A stretch of 64,000 bases of DNA, from contig JAMOOP010000009.1 in assembly GCA_027065385.1 (NCBI GenBank), positions 1 to 64,000 on the forward strand, given 5' to 3'. This DNA is from Campylobacteraceae bacterium. Its GTDB lineage: Bacteria > Campylobacterota > Campylobacteria > Campylobacterales > Sulfurovaceae. Of the stretch, positions 9,985 to 20,467 are shown piece after piece. How positions within the stretch are numbered: position 1 is the stretch's first letter; the number at the start of each line of letters is the position of its first letter. The notes under the pieces are model-generated. The model saw only the letters and a program-made list of their open reading frames with translations, had not been told where the DNA came from and did not search any database. The position numbers and the translations under genes were made by a program.

Positions 9985-12900
9985 TTATCCACATTTTTCC
10001 AATTTTTTAGAAATCTCATTAATATTACCTGATTGTGTTAGTGTTTCACATGATGAACTCTTTTCACCGTTATCAACAAAGGCAATAGGTGTTGCTCCAC
10101 TATCTTTTATAAGATTAATTACAAAATCATCACTATTTATTCTTTGAAATGGTTTTACATCAAATAGTGCAAATTTATAATCATTATCTAAATGTTCTAA
10201 AAACTCATCTTCAGAACTATACATATCGACTTTATATCCTAAATTATTTAAAACAGCAGAGTATATTTTAGCTGTTAATGCTGTCTCTTTATATAATATA
10301 ATTTTAGACTGTTTATTACTATCAAGTCTATTTTGATTATCTAATGGAATAGAGTCTCTTATATCATTAATGGGAAAATACTCCTCTAATATACTAGTTA
10401 ACTCTTCAACATTTATAGGTTTTTTTAAATATCTATCCATACCAGCAGATAGATATTTTTCTCTATCTCCTGTAATAACATTAGCAGTTAATGCAATAAT
10501 AGGTATATGTTTTTTACTATTTTCCTTTTCCCACTCTAAAATATTTTGTGTAGCCTCAACACCACTCATAATTGGCATCTGTATATCCATAAATATTATA
10601 TTATAAGAGTTCTCTTTTCGTAAATTAAACCCCTCTAAACCATTAGATGCAACTGTAACTGTAATACCAAAATTATTTAATATATTTTTAATTAATTTCT
10701 GATTTATAATATTATCTTCAACCACTAAAGCATCTATATTTTCAAATGCTTGATTTAAATTTCTATCATTTACTTTACTAATTTTCTGTTCTAATAATAT
10801 ATTATGCTCATCAACAAGTTTTAATGCTCGTAGCGTTTTACTATAGTTTAATGGTTTATATAATACTTTTGATAAATTCTCTTTAATTAGACAGTTACAA
10901 CTCTCTATTTCAGCAGTACTTATAAGTACTACTTTTGTATCTAATTTACTAAGTTTAGATATTATTTTTTCCTCTTTAATATAGTGATGGTCAATAAATA
11001 TAATATTAGGAAGAGATAAAGAGTCTGTATTTAATATAGTTTGATAGCTATATGTTTCAAATTTAGCACTCAAATACTCAATATATCGTTTAAGATTATT
11101 ATCAATTTGTATATTACCTTCTAATATTATATACCCTACAGTTATATCTTTTAGATTAGGTTTTACTCTCTCTTCTAACCCTTCAGGTTTTTTCATATTT
11201 AATGAGAAGAAAAATGTTGCCCCATCATTCTCTTTACTCTCAACTTCCAATTTTCCACCCAGAAGTGATACAAATTTGCTAGATATAGTTAATCCTAAAC
11301 CCGTTCCACCAAATTTTCTACTTGTAGAAGCATCTGCTTGTGAGAAAGCATCAAATATTTTACTCTTTTGTTCATCTGTTATACCAATTCCAGAGTCTGT
11401 AATAGAGAATTTTATAGTAACTAAATCTCCTATCTCTGAAATTTTTTCAATATTAACAGATATAGTACCATGCTTATCTGTAAATTTTACAGCGTTACTT
11501 AATAGATTAATAAGAATTTGAGAAATTTTTGTAGCATCTCCAATAAGCTCTAATGGTAGAGTTGGGTCTATAAATAGCTCTAAATTTATATTTTTTTGAG
11601 CAGATTTAGCTGAATATGAATCAATTGTAGCTTCAAATTTTTCTATTACATTAAATGGTATATTTTCAAACTCAATTTTACCAGATGATGCTTTAGAGAA
11701 GTCTAATATATCATTTACAATATTAATTAGATTATTTGAACTCTCTTCTATAATATTTAGAAACTCTTTTTGGTCTTCTTTTAAATCGGTCTTTTTTAAA
11801 ATATTAGTAAATCCAATAATACCATTTAGTGGTGTACGAATTTCATGTGACATATTGGCTAAAAAATAATCTTTTGCACGACTTGGCTCTTTTATGGCAT
11901 TTGCTAAAAATTTATATATCTCTATAATATCATTTTTTTTAAGAACTCTTTTTATCTCTTGTTTCTGCTTCTCATCAAGGTCTGACTCTATATCTTTTAA
12001 GGTATCAACTAAAATACGATTATTTTTAATATTATTTCTAAAAAGATAGATTAGTATAAATAGCAGTAGTAGATTAGCAATAGATATATATATTAAATTA
12101 AAAGTTCTACTTTTTAAATCCTCTTTTTGAATATTAAATCCATTTTTAATATTAAATAGTAATAACTCTTGTGCTTGTTTAACCTTAGTAACTTTTTTTC
12201 TGCTCTGTTTAATCCAATCTACTGCTGATATATGATACCTACCATCAACAGAACTCATAAATATTTTAGCTCTTAAATTATCTGTAATATGAGAAAAGTT
12301 TTTTGTATTCATTATTTTATGAAGTTTTGCTATAATAATAACATCGTCTAATTTAGTATAAAAATTTGGTATCATATCGCCTTTTATTAACTTATCCCAC
12401 AAAGATAAATCATGCTCATTCATACTTCTTGAACTACTTAACATATATGATATAAATGCTATCTCCATATTTAAATTTTCTTTTAAGTTGTAAAGGTCTA
12501 TATAGTAATAAAACTTACTATTATTTTTCATTGAGTTATCTTCACTCATATCTTTCAATAGTTTAATTAATGGTTTTGTTATTCGTAAAAAATAGTTTTC
12601 AAATATAATTCTTGTATAGTTACTATTTAATGCATCAACTTGGCTTCTTGTATAGTTTATAACTTTAAATATATCTTTTATCATAACTTTATTATGAGAA
12701 AGTTCTTTATTTTTAGAGATAAGTATAATCATCTCTTTTATATCTAAATCTACTAAATCTCTATATACTTTTAATTTTTCTAAATCATTTTTATTTCTAC
12801 TTCCTAAATATATTGCACTATATAATTTTTCTTTATCTATTCTATCTATAGTTAAATCTATCTTCTCTATTAATTTAATATCATTTAGGCTATGTTCTCT

Positions 12901-13014
12901 ATCTAAATATCCATAGTAGTTAATAACTAAATGATAAAATAGTATAAATGTTATAGATATAACAACTAAAATAACAAAAAGAAAAGAGATACTTTTACTA
13001 TTTTTCATTTTCAT
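9985..13014 (-). CDS. Hybrid sensor histidine kinase with receiver domains and a periplasmic NIT-like sensor
   Basis: Two TM helices, H-box 'FLANMSHEIRTPLNGIIGF', HATPase 'FGGTGLGLTISSKFV', receiver 'VVEDNIINQKL...IIFMDIQMPIMSG...KKPIN'; N-terminal 'IDRIDKEKLYSAIYLGSRNKNDLEKLKVYRDLVD' resembles NIT domains. Confidence 0.88.
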   Translation of the reverse strand: MKMKNSKSISFLFVILVVISITFILFYHLVINYYGYLDREHSLNDIKLIEKIDLTIDRIDKEKLYSAIYLGSRNKNDLEKLKVYRDLVDLDIKEMIILISKNKELSHNKVMIKDIFKVINYTRSQVDALNSNYTRIIFENYFLRITKPLIKLLKDMSEDNSMKNNSKFYYYIDLYNLKENLNMEIAFISYMLSSSRSMNEHDLSLWDKLIKGDMIPNFYTKLDDVIIIAKLHKIMNTKNFSHITDNLRAKIFMSSVDGRYHISAVDWIKQSRKKVTKVKQAQELLLFNIKNGFNIQKEDLKSRTFNLIYISIANLLLLFILIYLFRNNIKNNRILVDTLKDIESDLDEKQKQEIKRVLKKNDIIEIYKFLANAIKEPSRAKDYFLANMSHEIRTPLNGIIGFTNILKKTDLKEDQKEFLNIIEESSNNLINIVNDILDFSKASSGKIEFENIPFNVIEKFEATIDSYSAKSAQKNINLELFIDPTLPLELIGDATKISQILINLLSNAVKFTDKHGTISVNIEKISEIGDLVTIKFSITDSGIGITDEQKSKIFDAFSQADASTSRKFGGTGLGLTISSKFVSLLGGKLEVESKENDGATFFFSLNMKKPEGLEERVKPNLKDITVGYIILEGNIQIDNNLKRYIEYLSAKFETYSYQTILNTDSLSLPNIIFIDHHYIKEEKIISKLSKLDTKVVLISTAEIESCNCLIKENLSKVLYKPLNYSKTLRALKLVDEHNILLEQKISKVNDRNLNQAFENIDALVVEDNIINQKLIKNILNNFGITVTVASNGLEGFNLRKENSYNIIFMDIQMPIMSGVEATQNILEWEKENSKKHIPIIALTANVITGDREKYLSAGMDRYLKKPINVEELTSILEEYFPINDIRDSIPLDNQNRLDSNKQSKIILYKETALTAKIYSAVLNNLGYKVDMYSSEDEFLEHLDNDYKFALFDVKPFQRINSDDFVINLIKDSGATPIAFVDNGEKSSSCETLTQSGNINEISKKLEKCG

Positions 13015-13027
13015 AACATAATCCTTT

Positions 13028-13786
13028 TTATTGCTTCTGTTTATGATATAAGGCTATCTCTTTTATACTTTCTTCAAATTTAGTGGTTGAGACCAATATA
13101 AGATTTGGAATGGAGAGTTCTTTAACTTTATAGAAGAATTTTTTATGTTTAATCCAACTACTATTCATATTTTTTACCTCCATAAATACCGTTTTAGGAT
13201 AGTTATAGCTATTTATCTCTTTTAGTATATCTTCAATTTTTGAAATTGCATAGACCATATTATTAAAATTAAGATTTTTATCAACACCTAATATATATGC
13301 CATATAGTATTTAGATATTTTCTGTAAAAGATACTCTATATCTTTAAGTGACATCAGTATCTGCTCTTCAGTAGAGAACTTATATCTATGTGAATTCTCA
13401 ATAAAGTTTGCACCTTCTAAAAAACTTTCACTATAATCAAGCATTAAAATAGCTTTTTTTTTACTAACACTCTTATCAATTAATTTTTTAACATCGTTTT
13501 TATTATAGGTGAGGAAATCTAGGATATTTTTACTCTCTTTATTATTGGCAATTGTTTTTATATCTAGTATAGACTGTTCAAGCCGTTTAATATTTTCATA
13601 AAGTTGCTCTTTAATCTCTACTTTTTGTGGATTTTGATAAAGATATAGATACTCTTTAGTTATTTTCTGACCAAGGTATCTAATATTTTCTGAAGCCTCA
13701 ATAATCTTAACATCACCTCTTGTAGAGGCTAAGGTGTAGATAGATAATAAAAACAGTATTAATAATATATTCAATAATCGTTTCAT
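13028..13786 (-). CDS. Periplasmic PilJ_N/NarX-like helical sensor protein
   Basis: Signal peptide, 'IIEASENIRYLGQKITKEYLYLYQ' resembling the PilJ_N/NarX 'QRMLSQRIAKAYL' helix; no TM or signalling domain; 13 bp upstream of the hybrid kinase. Confidence 0.55.
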   Translation of the reverse strand: MKRLLNILLILFLLSIYTLASTRGDVKIIEASENIRYLGQKITKEYLYLYQNPQKVEIKEQLYENIKRLEQSILDIKTIANNKESKNILDFLTYNKNDVKKLIDKSVSKKKAILMLDYSESFLEGANFIENSHRYKFSTEEQILMSLKDIEYLLQKISKYYMAYILGVDKNLNFNNMVYAISKIEDILKEINSYNYPKTVFMEVKNMNSSWIKHKKFFYKVKELSIPNLILVSTTKFEESIKEIALYHKQKQ

Positions 13787-13886
13787 AATAGTACCTATTT
13801 TTTTATTTTTACATCAAATATTAAATTTTATATTTAAAAATTATATTTAAAATAATATTAAGTTTCCCTTATTATTTTTACTATGT

Positions 13887-13892
13887 TATAAT
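13887..13892 (+). promoter_or_regulatory. Extended -10 promoter element (TGTTATAAT) upstream of dcd
   Basis: TG-T-TATAAT 24 bp before the ATG. Confidence 0.55.
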
Positions 13893-13916
13893 GTTAAAAA
13901 AGAAAAAAGGTCTTTA

Positions 13917-14486
13917 ATGGGATTAAAAGCAGATAGTTGGATACGAGAAAAATCGTTAAATGAGGAGATGATAACACCGTTTTGTGAAGCATTAGTAGGT
14001 GAAGGTGTTGTATCTTATGGACTTAGCTCTTATGGCTATGATATTAGGGTTAGTGATGAGTTTAAAATTTTTACAAATATAAATGCAGAGGTTGTTGACC
14101 CAAAAGATTTTAATAATAATAATGTAGTTGATTTTAAAGGTGATATTTGTATAGTTCCCCCAAACTCATTTGCACTTGCTAGAACTGTAGAGTATTTTAA
14201 AATGCCAAAAGATACATTAGCTATCTGTTTAGGTAAAAGTACCTATGCTAGATGTGGAATTATAGTAAATGTCACACCATTTGAGCCAGAATTTGAAGGT
14301 CATATAACCATAGAAATATCAAACACAACTCCACTTCCAGCTAAAATATATGCAAATGAGGGGATTGCACAGGTTCTATTTTTACAAGGAGATGAGCAGT
14401 GTGAGACAACTTATGGAGATAGAAAAGGTAAATATCAAAAACAAAAAGGTATAACTTTACCTAGAATTTTGGTATCTAATAGTTAA
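13917..14486 (+). CDS. dcd: dCTP deaminase
   Basis: '[20 protein letters not shown]', '[50 protein letters not shown]'. Confidence 0.95.
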   Translation: MGLKADSWIREKSLNEEMITPFCEALVGEGVVSYGLSSYGYDIRVSDEFKIFTNINAEVVDPKDFNNNNVVDFKGDICIVPPNSFALARTVEYFKMPKDTLAICLGKSTYARCGIIVNVTPFEPEFEGHITIEISNTTPLPAKIYANEGIAQVLFLQGDEQCETTYGDRKGKYQKQKGITLPRILVSNS

Positions 14487-14597
14487 ATAATTATAGAAAA
14501 TATAGTAATTATAAACAAAAATAAATTTTATTTTGGATAAAGTTATATATTGGTTATTTTTATTAGACTACCAATATATAAAAAACAAGGAATATGA

Positions 14598-14933
14598 ATG
14601 AACATAGATTTAACTCCAGAAGCACTACTTTTGCAATTAGGATACTCAAAAACAGAACACTCTATTCAACAGATGGAGAAGATTATTAATAACACTAATA
14701 AATTTGAAAAATTTTCAAATCATATACTATCACTTCATGATAATCTAGCTCCAATAAAAGGGTTTGTGGCTATGTCAAACTCCCAAGATAGTCTTAAAAT
14801 TAAAGGAAGTCAAGATACATCAAATGAAGTATCTAAGGAGTTTCAAGAAAAAGTAGAAAAATGGGCTACAAAGTATAAAGTACAAATCAAAAAAGTATCA
14901 AATAAACCAACCTATTATATTCTTGGACAATAA
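14598..14933 (+). CDS. Hypothetical protein (111 aa)
   Basis: Intact ORF 5 bp upstream of uvrD-like gene; no family recognised. Confidence 0.6.
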   Translation: MNIDLTPEALLLQLGYSKTEHSIQQMEKIINNTNKFEKFSNHILSLHDNLAPIKGFVAMSNSQDSLKIKGSQDTSNEVSKEFQEKVEKWATKYKVQIKKVSNKPTYYILGQ

Positions 14934-14938
14934 TATAT

Positions 14939-16978
14939 ATGCCACTTAGCACCCTTAATGAGGAGCAGTTAAGTGCTGCTACTGCACCAATGGGCAATAA
15001 TTTAATTATTGCTAGTGCAGGAACTGGAAAAACCTCTACTATTGTTGGACGAATAGCAAACTTAATAAAAAGTGGGGTTGACCCATCTAAAATAGTTCTA
15101 CTAACCTTTACAAATAAAGCCTCTGCTGAGATGTTAGAGAGAGTTGGAAGATATTTTCCCTCTAGCGTAGTAAGTCAAATCGAGTCTGGAACTTTTCATG
15201 CTGTAAGTTATAGATGGCTAAAAAAGATGAAAAAAGAGGTTATTTTAAAACAGCCAACTGAACTAAAAACTCTTTTTAGAAGTATATATGAAAAAAGACA
15301 ATTTAAAAGATTAAACCATGACACAGAAGCTTTCTCTTCAACCTATCTTTATGAACAGTATAATCTATATCAAAACGCATCATTTGATGGTTTTGATATA
15401 TGGTTTATAGAAAAATATCCTGAACATAGAGAGCTTATTGATATATATATGAATATTATAGATGAGTATGAAGAGACAAAAGATAAATTTGGTTTTGTAT
15501 CATTTAATGATTTGCTTTTAAAAATGCGTCAATCTCTTTTAGAAGATAAAATTGATATTAATGAAGTTTTAGTTGATGAGTACCAAGATACAAACACTCT
15601 TCAAAATGCTTTAATAGATGCAATGAATGCTAAATCTCTATTTTGTGTAGGAGATTATGACCAAAGTATATACGCTTTTAATGGGGCAAATATAGAGAAT
15701 ATTGCCACCTTTCCAAAAAGATATAAAAATGCTAGTGTATTTACACTAAGTAAAAATTATCGCTCAACTGCCTCTATTTTATCACTTGCCAATAGAGTAA
15801 TTGAGAAAAATGAGAGAATTTATCCTAAAAAATTGGAGGTTACAAAAAAGGGTAAAAATTATGCTCCTAGACTTATTGTATATAATGAACTATTTGACCA
15901 ATACCAAGCCATAGCTAAAAATATTAAAAACTCATACACTCCAAATAGTCAAATAGCTGTTATATTTAGAAATAATGCTAGTGCTGATGGAGTGGAAGCT
16001 AGTTTAAGAGAGTTAGGAATTAGTAGTAAAAGAAAGGGTGGAAATAGTTTTTTTGAGGCTAAAGAGGTTAAATTTCTATTAGATACACTATCACTTATAG
16101 TAAATCCAAAAGATATGATGGCATTTATTCATATATTTGAATATGGACGAGGAATTGGAACAGCTTTAGCTAAAGAGATGTTTGAGTGTTTTATCTACTT
16201 TGGGGAGGGACACCTATTTACAGGAGTGTTATCTCCTAGAGTCTATACTTTACCTAAACTAAATCCTACTAAAAATATGCAGTTAGGTCTTTTTGATGAT
16301 GATACACAGATAGGCTCAATGAGTAGATTTTCTGCTCTTCCTTTAAATGAGAAACTAAAATCAAATCCTATTTTAAAACACCCAAAAATTACATCTGATG
16401 GAGTACTATTTTTTAAAGAGTTCTATGACTTTTTACAATCAATTAGAGGTGTAAAACAGCCAAAAACTATGTTATTAAAACTTATAAATTCACCTTTATA
16501 TGAAAATATAGTTCAAACGCTATCAAATCAAAGAGGAAAACTGAAATCTGGTGAGATAGATAGAGATAAAAAGGCTTTAGCAAAAGAGAGAATAGTAAGA
16601 AAAGCTAGACTTTTAAGTGATTTAGCATCACACTATAAAGAGATAAGAAGATTTGTAAATGCTATGGTATTAGGTGGAAATGAGTTAAGCGAAGGAGATG
16701 GAGTAAATCTTTTAACAGTTCATGCAAGTAAAGGTTTAGAGTTTAGCGAAGTTTATGTAACTGATTTAATGGACGGTCGTTTTCCAAATAGAAAACTAAT
16801 GAGTAAAGGTGGAAGTTTAGAAGAGGAGAGAAGACTATTTTATGTAGCAGTTACTCGTGCAAAAGAGAGGTTATATCTCTCTTTTGCTAAGTCCGATAGA
16901 GTTAAAAAAATGGACTTTGAACCATCACCTTTTCTTTATGAAGCAGGATTATTAAAGAATTTAGATAAAATTAGATAA
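14939..16978 (+). CDS. UvrD/Rep/PcrA-family ATP-dependent DNA helicase
   Basis: Walker A 'ASAGTGKTSTI', 'LVDEYQDTNTLQ', 'VGDYDQSIYAFNGAN', 'LLTVHASKGLEF', 'RRLFYVAVTRAKERL'. Confidence 0.94.
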   Translation: MPLSTLNEEQLSAATAPMGNNLIIASAGTGKTSTIVGRIANLIKSGVDPSKIVLLTFTNKASAEMLERVGRYFPSSVVSQIESGTFHAVSYRWLKKMKKEVILKQPTELKTLFRSIYEKRQFKRLNHDTEAFSSTYLYEQYNLYQNASFDGFDIWFIEKYPEHRELIDIYMNIIDEYEETKDKFGFVSFNDLLLKMRQSLLEDKIDINEVLVDEYQDTNTLQNALIDAMNAKSLFCVGDYDQSIYAFNGANIENIATFPKRYKNASVFTLSKNYRSTASILSLANRVIEKNERIYPKKLEVTKKGKNYAPRLIVYNELFDQYQAIAKNIKNSYTPNSQIAVIFRNNASADGVEASLRELGISSKRKGGNSFFEAKEVKFLLDTLSLIVNPKDMMAFIHIFEYGRGIGTALAKEMFECFIYFGEGHLFTGVLSPRVYTLPKLNPTKNMQLGLFDDDTQIGSMSRFSALPLNEKLKSNPILKHPKITSDGVLFFKEFYDFLQSIRGVKQPKTMLLKLINSPLYENIVQTLSNQRGKLKSGEIDRDKKALAKERIVRKARLLSDLASHYKEIRRFVNAMVLGGNELSEGDGVNLLTVHASKGLEFSEVYVTDLMDGRFPNRKLMSKGGSLEEERRLFYVAVTRAKERLYLSFAKSDRVKKMDFEPSPFLYEAGLLKNLDKIR

Positions 16979-16997
16979 AAAATATAGGTTTTGATAT

Positions 16998-17861
16998 ATG
17001 AGAAAAATAGAACTAGCTCACTCTCCTGATGCTGATGATATATTTATGTATTATGCAATTAAATTTGGTTGGGTTGATACTAAAGATTATGAGTTTGAAA
17101 ATATAGGTTTAGATATAGAGACACTAAATGTTGAGGCTCTAAAGGGGACTTATGATGTAACAGCTATTAGTTTTGGAGTCTATCCACTTATTAAAAATGA
17201 GTATGCACTTTTAAGAACAGCTGTTAGTTTTGGAGATGGTTATGGTCCAAAACTTATAAAACAAAAAGATAAAATGCTAAAACCAAATTTTAAAGTGGCA
17301 CTATCAGGAAAATATACAACTAATGCTATGCTATTTAGACTATATTACCCTAATGCAAGACCTATATATATGGATTTTTTAGAGATAGAAGATGCTGTTA
17401 TTAGTGGAAAAGCTGATGCAGGAGTACTTATTCATGAGTCTATTTTAGATTTTGACAGTAGTTTAGAAGTAGAAAAAGAGATATGGGATATTTGGGTTGA
17501 ATTAGCAGGTGATTCTCTTCCTCTACCTCTAGGTGGTATGGCAATTAGGCGTTCAATTCCTCTTAATCGTGCTATAGAGATAGAAGATATTTTAATAGAT
17601 GGTGTAGAGGTAGCTAATTCTAAAAAAGATGAACTTTGTAAAAGATTAGAAGATAATAAATTAGTAAGAATTTCAGATAAAATGCTAAATAAATATCTTG
17701 ATATGTACGCCTCTAATGAGTCTATAGAACTATCATCTCTTCAATTAAAAGCATTAGATAGACTATATGAGTTAGGATATAATAAAGGAATTTTCTCTGA
17801 ACCTATAAAAACCGAAGATTATCTTATTCCTAGAGAATATAAAGAGTTAAGATATAATTAG
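16998..17861 (+). CDS. mqnD: 1,4-dihydroxy-6-naphthoate synthase-type protein (futalosine menaquinone pathway)
   Basis: 'MRKIELAHSPDADDIFMYYAIKFGWVDT' matches the campylobacterotal MqnD-like N-terminus; periplasmic-binding-protein-like fold. Confidence 0.8.
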   Translation: MRKIELAHSPDADDIFMYYAIKFGWVDTKDYEFENIGLDIETLNVEALKGTYDVTAISFGVYPLIKNEYALLRTAVSFGDGYGPKLIKQKDKMLKPNFKVALSGKYTTNAMLFRLYYPNARPIYMDFLEIEDAVISGKADAGVLIHESILDFDSSLEVEKEIWDIWVELAGDSLPLPLGGMAIRRSIPLNRAIEIEDILIDGVEVANSKKDELCKRLEDNKLVRISDKMLNKYLDMYASNESIELSSLQLKALDRLYELGYNKGIFSEPIKTEDYLIPREYKELRYN

Positions 17862-17890
17862 ATTAAACTATAGATTAAAAGGTATTTTTT

Positions 17891-18343
17891 ATGAAAAAAC
17901 TTATGTTTATTATACTACTCTCTTTAACTCTTTTTGGTAAAAATAACCAATCATTTTTTTCTGCTGGGATTATTCATCAAAATATAGATAATTATGAGAA
18001 TACACAAGCTCTACATCTATGTTATAGCTATATGAATTTTAGTAGATTTGGATTTGATATGGGTTATGCACAAAGTTTTTTTAAAAGTAAAAATAAGAAA
18101 ACAAGAGAAGAGAGAAATTTTTCATCAGCCTATATTTTTCCAACATATCTAATTCCACTTAGTAGCTCTATGGCATTTAAAGCAAAAGCTGGATATACAC
18201 AAAATCAAAGTGCAGATGATGGTTTAGGTTATGGGGTTGATATTATTTTTCAAGTAAATCAAAGAAGTGGATTTAGTTTAGGATTTCAAAAGATGAATAA
18301 AGAGATTAACTACTTTATGGTTAACACTATCTATAAATTCTAA
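17891..18343 (+). CDS. Small outer-membrane beta-barrel-like protein
   Basis: Signal peptide, alternating beta-strand pattern, C-terminal aromatic 'NTIYKF'. Confidence 0.5.
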   Translation: MKKLMFIILLSLTLFGKNNQSFFSAGIIHQNIDNYENTQALHLCYSYMNFSRFGFDMGYAQSFFKSKNKKTREERNFSSAYIFPTYLIPLSSSMAFKAKAGYTQNQSADDGLGYGVDIIFQVNQRSGFSLGFQKMNKEINYFMVNTIYKF

Positions 18344-18384
18344 TATAATCTTTTTTAAACTAAATTAACACTAAATTAACACTA
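18321..18384 (+). promoter_or_regulatory. Operator-like array: three TTAACACTA copies at 18321, 18365 and 18376
   Basis: Two 11-bp tandem units (ACTAAATTAAC x2 plus ACTA) at 18359-18384, and a further TTAACACTA exactly 44 bp upstream of the first. Confidence 0.5.
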
Positions 18385-18429
18385 CTTCTATATTATAAGC
18401 TTATAATTAATATAAAAGGAGTGAGAAGT

Positions 18430-20454
18430 ATGAAAAAAACAGTCTGTCTATCATTAGTTTGTATTGGATTTTTAAGTGCATCAGAGCAGTTGGAGGATAT
18501 TGATATAGTAGGAGAGACCACAAGTGAGATGGTTCAAAATGTTTATAGTGAGGAGATACAGAGTGCCGATTTAGCAGATGCCTTACAGAGAAATATTCCT
18601 AGCATATCAATAATAAGAAGAAGTGGAATTGCTAATGATATTATTTTAAGGGGTCAAAGTAGAGATAATATTAATGTAATTGTTGATGGTGCAAAGGTTT
18701 GTGGAGCGTGTGTTAATAGAATGGACCCACCAACATCTCATGTAGTTACAAGTATTATAGATGATGTAGAGGTAACAGAAGGTCCTTTTGATGTTGAAGA
18801 TTTTGGAACTTTAAGTGGTGCAGTAAAAGTTACAACTCAAAAACCAACAAAAAATTTAAGTGGAGAGATAGGTACAAATATCGGTTCATTTGGATACCAA
18901 AAATTTTCAGGAACAATAAGTGGTGGAACAGATAAAGTTAGAGTACTTTTAACAGGTTCTACTGAAAAGGGTGAACAGTATAAAGATGGTGATGGGAATG
19001 ATTTAGCTACTCAATTAGAAAACTATACAAAAGATAGAGGATTATCTGGATTTAACTACACTTCAAGATATAAAGATATGGACGCATTTGAAAAAAGTGT
19101 CATAATGGGTAAAATATTTATTGATATTACTGATAATCAGGAGTTAAGATTAAGTTATACAGCTAATAGAAGTGATGATATTCTATATCCATCAAGTAAA
19201 ATGGATGCTATATATGATGATAGTGATATAATGAATTTAGAGTATAGTGCTGAAAATTTAGGAAAATTCTCTAAAAAATTAGATTTTCAACTATATAACT
19301 CTACAGTAGAACACCCAATGAGTACACAGTATCGTAATGTAGGACAAGATAAGTTTATGACTCATAAATTAACAACTGAAATGACAGGAATTAAACTAAA
19401 AAATAGTATTGATGCTTTTGATAGAGAGTTTACTTATGGAATTGATAGTAGCAAACGAAATTGGGACGGTCATTATTATATGACAATGATTAAAAAAGGT
19501 ATAATAAAAGAGACAGGAACGAGTATTAATGATATTGATACAGATAATATTGGTCTCTTTATAAAGTGTAAAAGAGATATAGGAGATGTAAAGATTGCAT
19601 GGGGTGCTAGATATGATGATACATCAATAGATACTAAATCTAAAACAGAAAAAGATAATGATTATAGCTCATTTTCTGCTAATATCTTTACAACATATAA
19701 ATTAAACCAAGATGTAAATATATTTGGAGGAGTTGGAAAATCAAGCAGAGTACCAGATGCAAGAGAACTTTATAATACCAAATATGCAAAACAGACAGAT
19801 GGAACACTAAAAAGAGTAGTTAATGGTAATCCAAATTTAAAACAGACAAAAAACTATGAAGTTGATTTAGGAGTGGAAAAATACTTCTCAAATGGAAAAA
19901 TAAAAGTAAAAACATTCTACTCAAAACTAGAAGATTATATATATTATAATAGTAGTAAAATGATAAATAGTTTTGAAAATATTGATGCTCATATATATGG
20001 TGCTGAACTTAATGGAAACTATTTATTAACAGATACAGTAAGTTTTGATACAGGATTAGCCTATAAAAAAGGGTATAAAGACAGCCAACCACAAGGACAG
20101 AAAGATAAAAACTTAGCAAATATATCACCAATAAAACTAAATGCTTCACTAAATTATGATTACGACGACCAAGGATTTATTCAACTATCGCTTATTTCAG
20201 CTGGAAAATGGGAAGATATTGATAGTGAAAATGGAGAACAAAAACTTGATGGATACACTATTTTAAATCTAAAAACAAGTAGAGAGTTTAATAACGGTGT
20301 TGTACTAACAGCAGGAGTTGATAATATATTAGATGAGACTTATGCTATAACAAATACATATAAAGATTTAATATTAATGACAGACAATAGTGATACTATG
20401 CTTATTAATGAGATGGGAAGATACCTATATCTTAATGCCAAATATAAATTTTAA
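18430..20454 (+). CDS. TonB-dependent outer-membrane receptor, copper (OprC/NosA) type
   Basis: Plug 'DIILRGQSRDNINVIVDGAKVCGACVNRMDPPTSHV', C-terminal barrel '...RYLYLNAKYKF'; ATG at 18430 has an AAAGGAG SD (the track starts at GTG 18421). Confidence 0.85.
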   Translation: MKKTVCLSLVCIGFLSASEQLEDIDIVGETTSEMVQNVYSEEIQSADLADALQRNIPSISIIRRSGIANDIILRGQSRDNINVIVDGAKVCGACVNRMDPPTSHVVTSIIDDVEVTEGPFDVEDFGTLSGAVKVTTQKPTKNLSGEIGTNIGSFGYQKFSGTISGGTDKVRVLLTGSTEKGEQYKDGDGNDLATQLENYTKDRGLSGFNYTSRYKDMDAFEKSVIMGKIFIDITDNQELRLSYTANRSDDILYPSSKMDAIYDDSDIMNLEYSAENLGKFSKKLDFQLYNSTVEHPMSTQYRNVGQDKFMTHKLTTEMTGIKLKNSIDAFDREFTYGIDSSKRNWDGHYYMTMIKKGIIKETGTSINDIDTDNIGLFIKCKRDIGDVKIAWGARYDDTSIDTKSKTEKDNDYSSFSANIFTTYKLNQDVNIFGGVGKSSRVPDARELYNTKYAKQTDGTLKRVVNGNPNLKQTKNYEVDLGVEKYFSNGKIKVKTFYSKLEDYIYYNSSKMINSFENIDAHIYGAELNGNYLLTDTVSFDTGLAYKKGYKDSQPQGQKDKNLANISPIKLNASLNYDYDDQGFIQLSLISAGKWEDIDSENGEQKLDGYTILNLKTSREFNNGVVLTAGVDNILDETYAITNTYKDLILMTDNSDTMLINEMGRYLYLNAKYKF

Positions 20455-20467
20455 TAGAGGATAAAAG

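Noticed and set aside
10370-11521. ORFs 10370..10606 and 11276..11521 opposite the hybrid kinase (similarly 23250..23567, 32270..32758, 40328..40528, 52908..53135, 63038..63223)
   Set aside because: Short antisense ORFs inside confidently called genes, no independent support.
14939-16978. UvrD-like helicase as part of a Gabija-type or other defence system
   Set aside because: No OLD-family nuclease or other defence partner adjacent; full PcrA/UvrD architecture in a housekeeping context.
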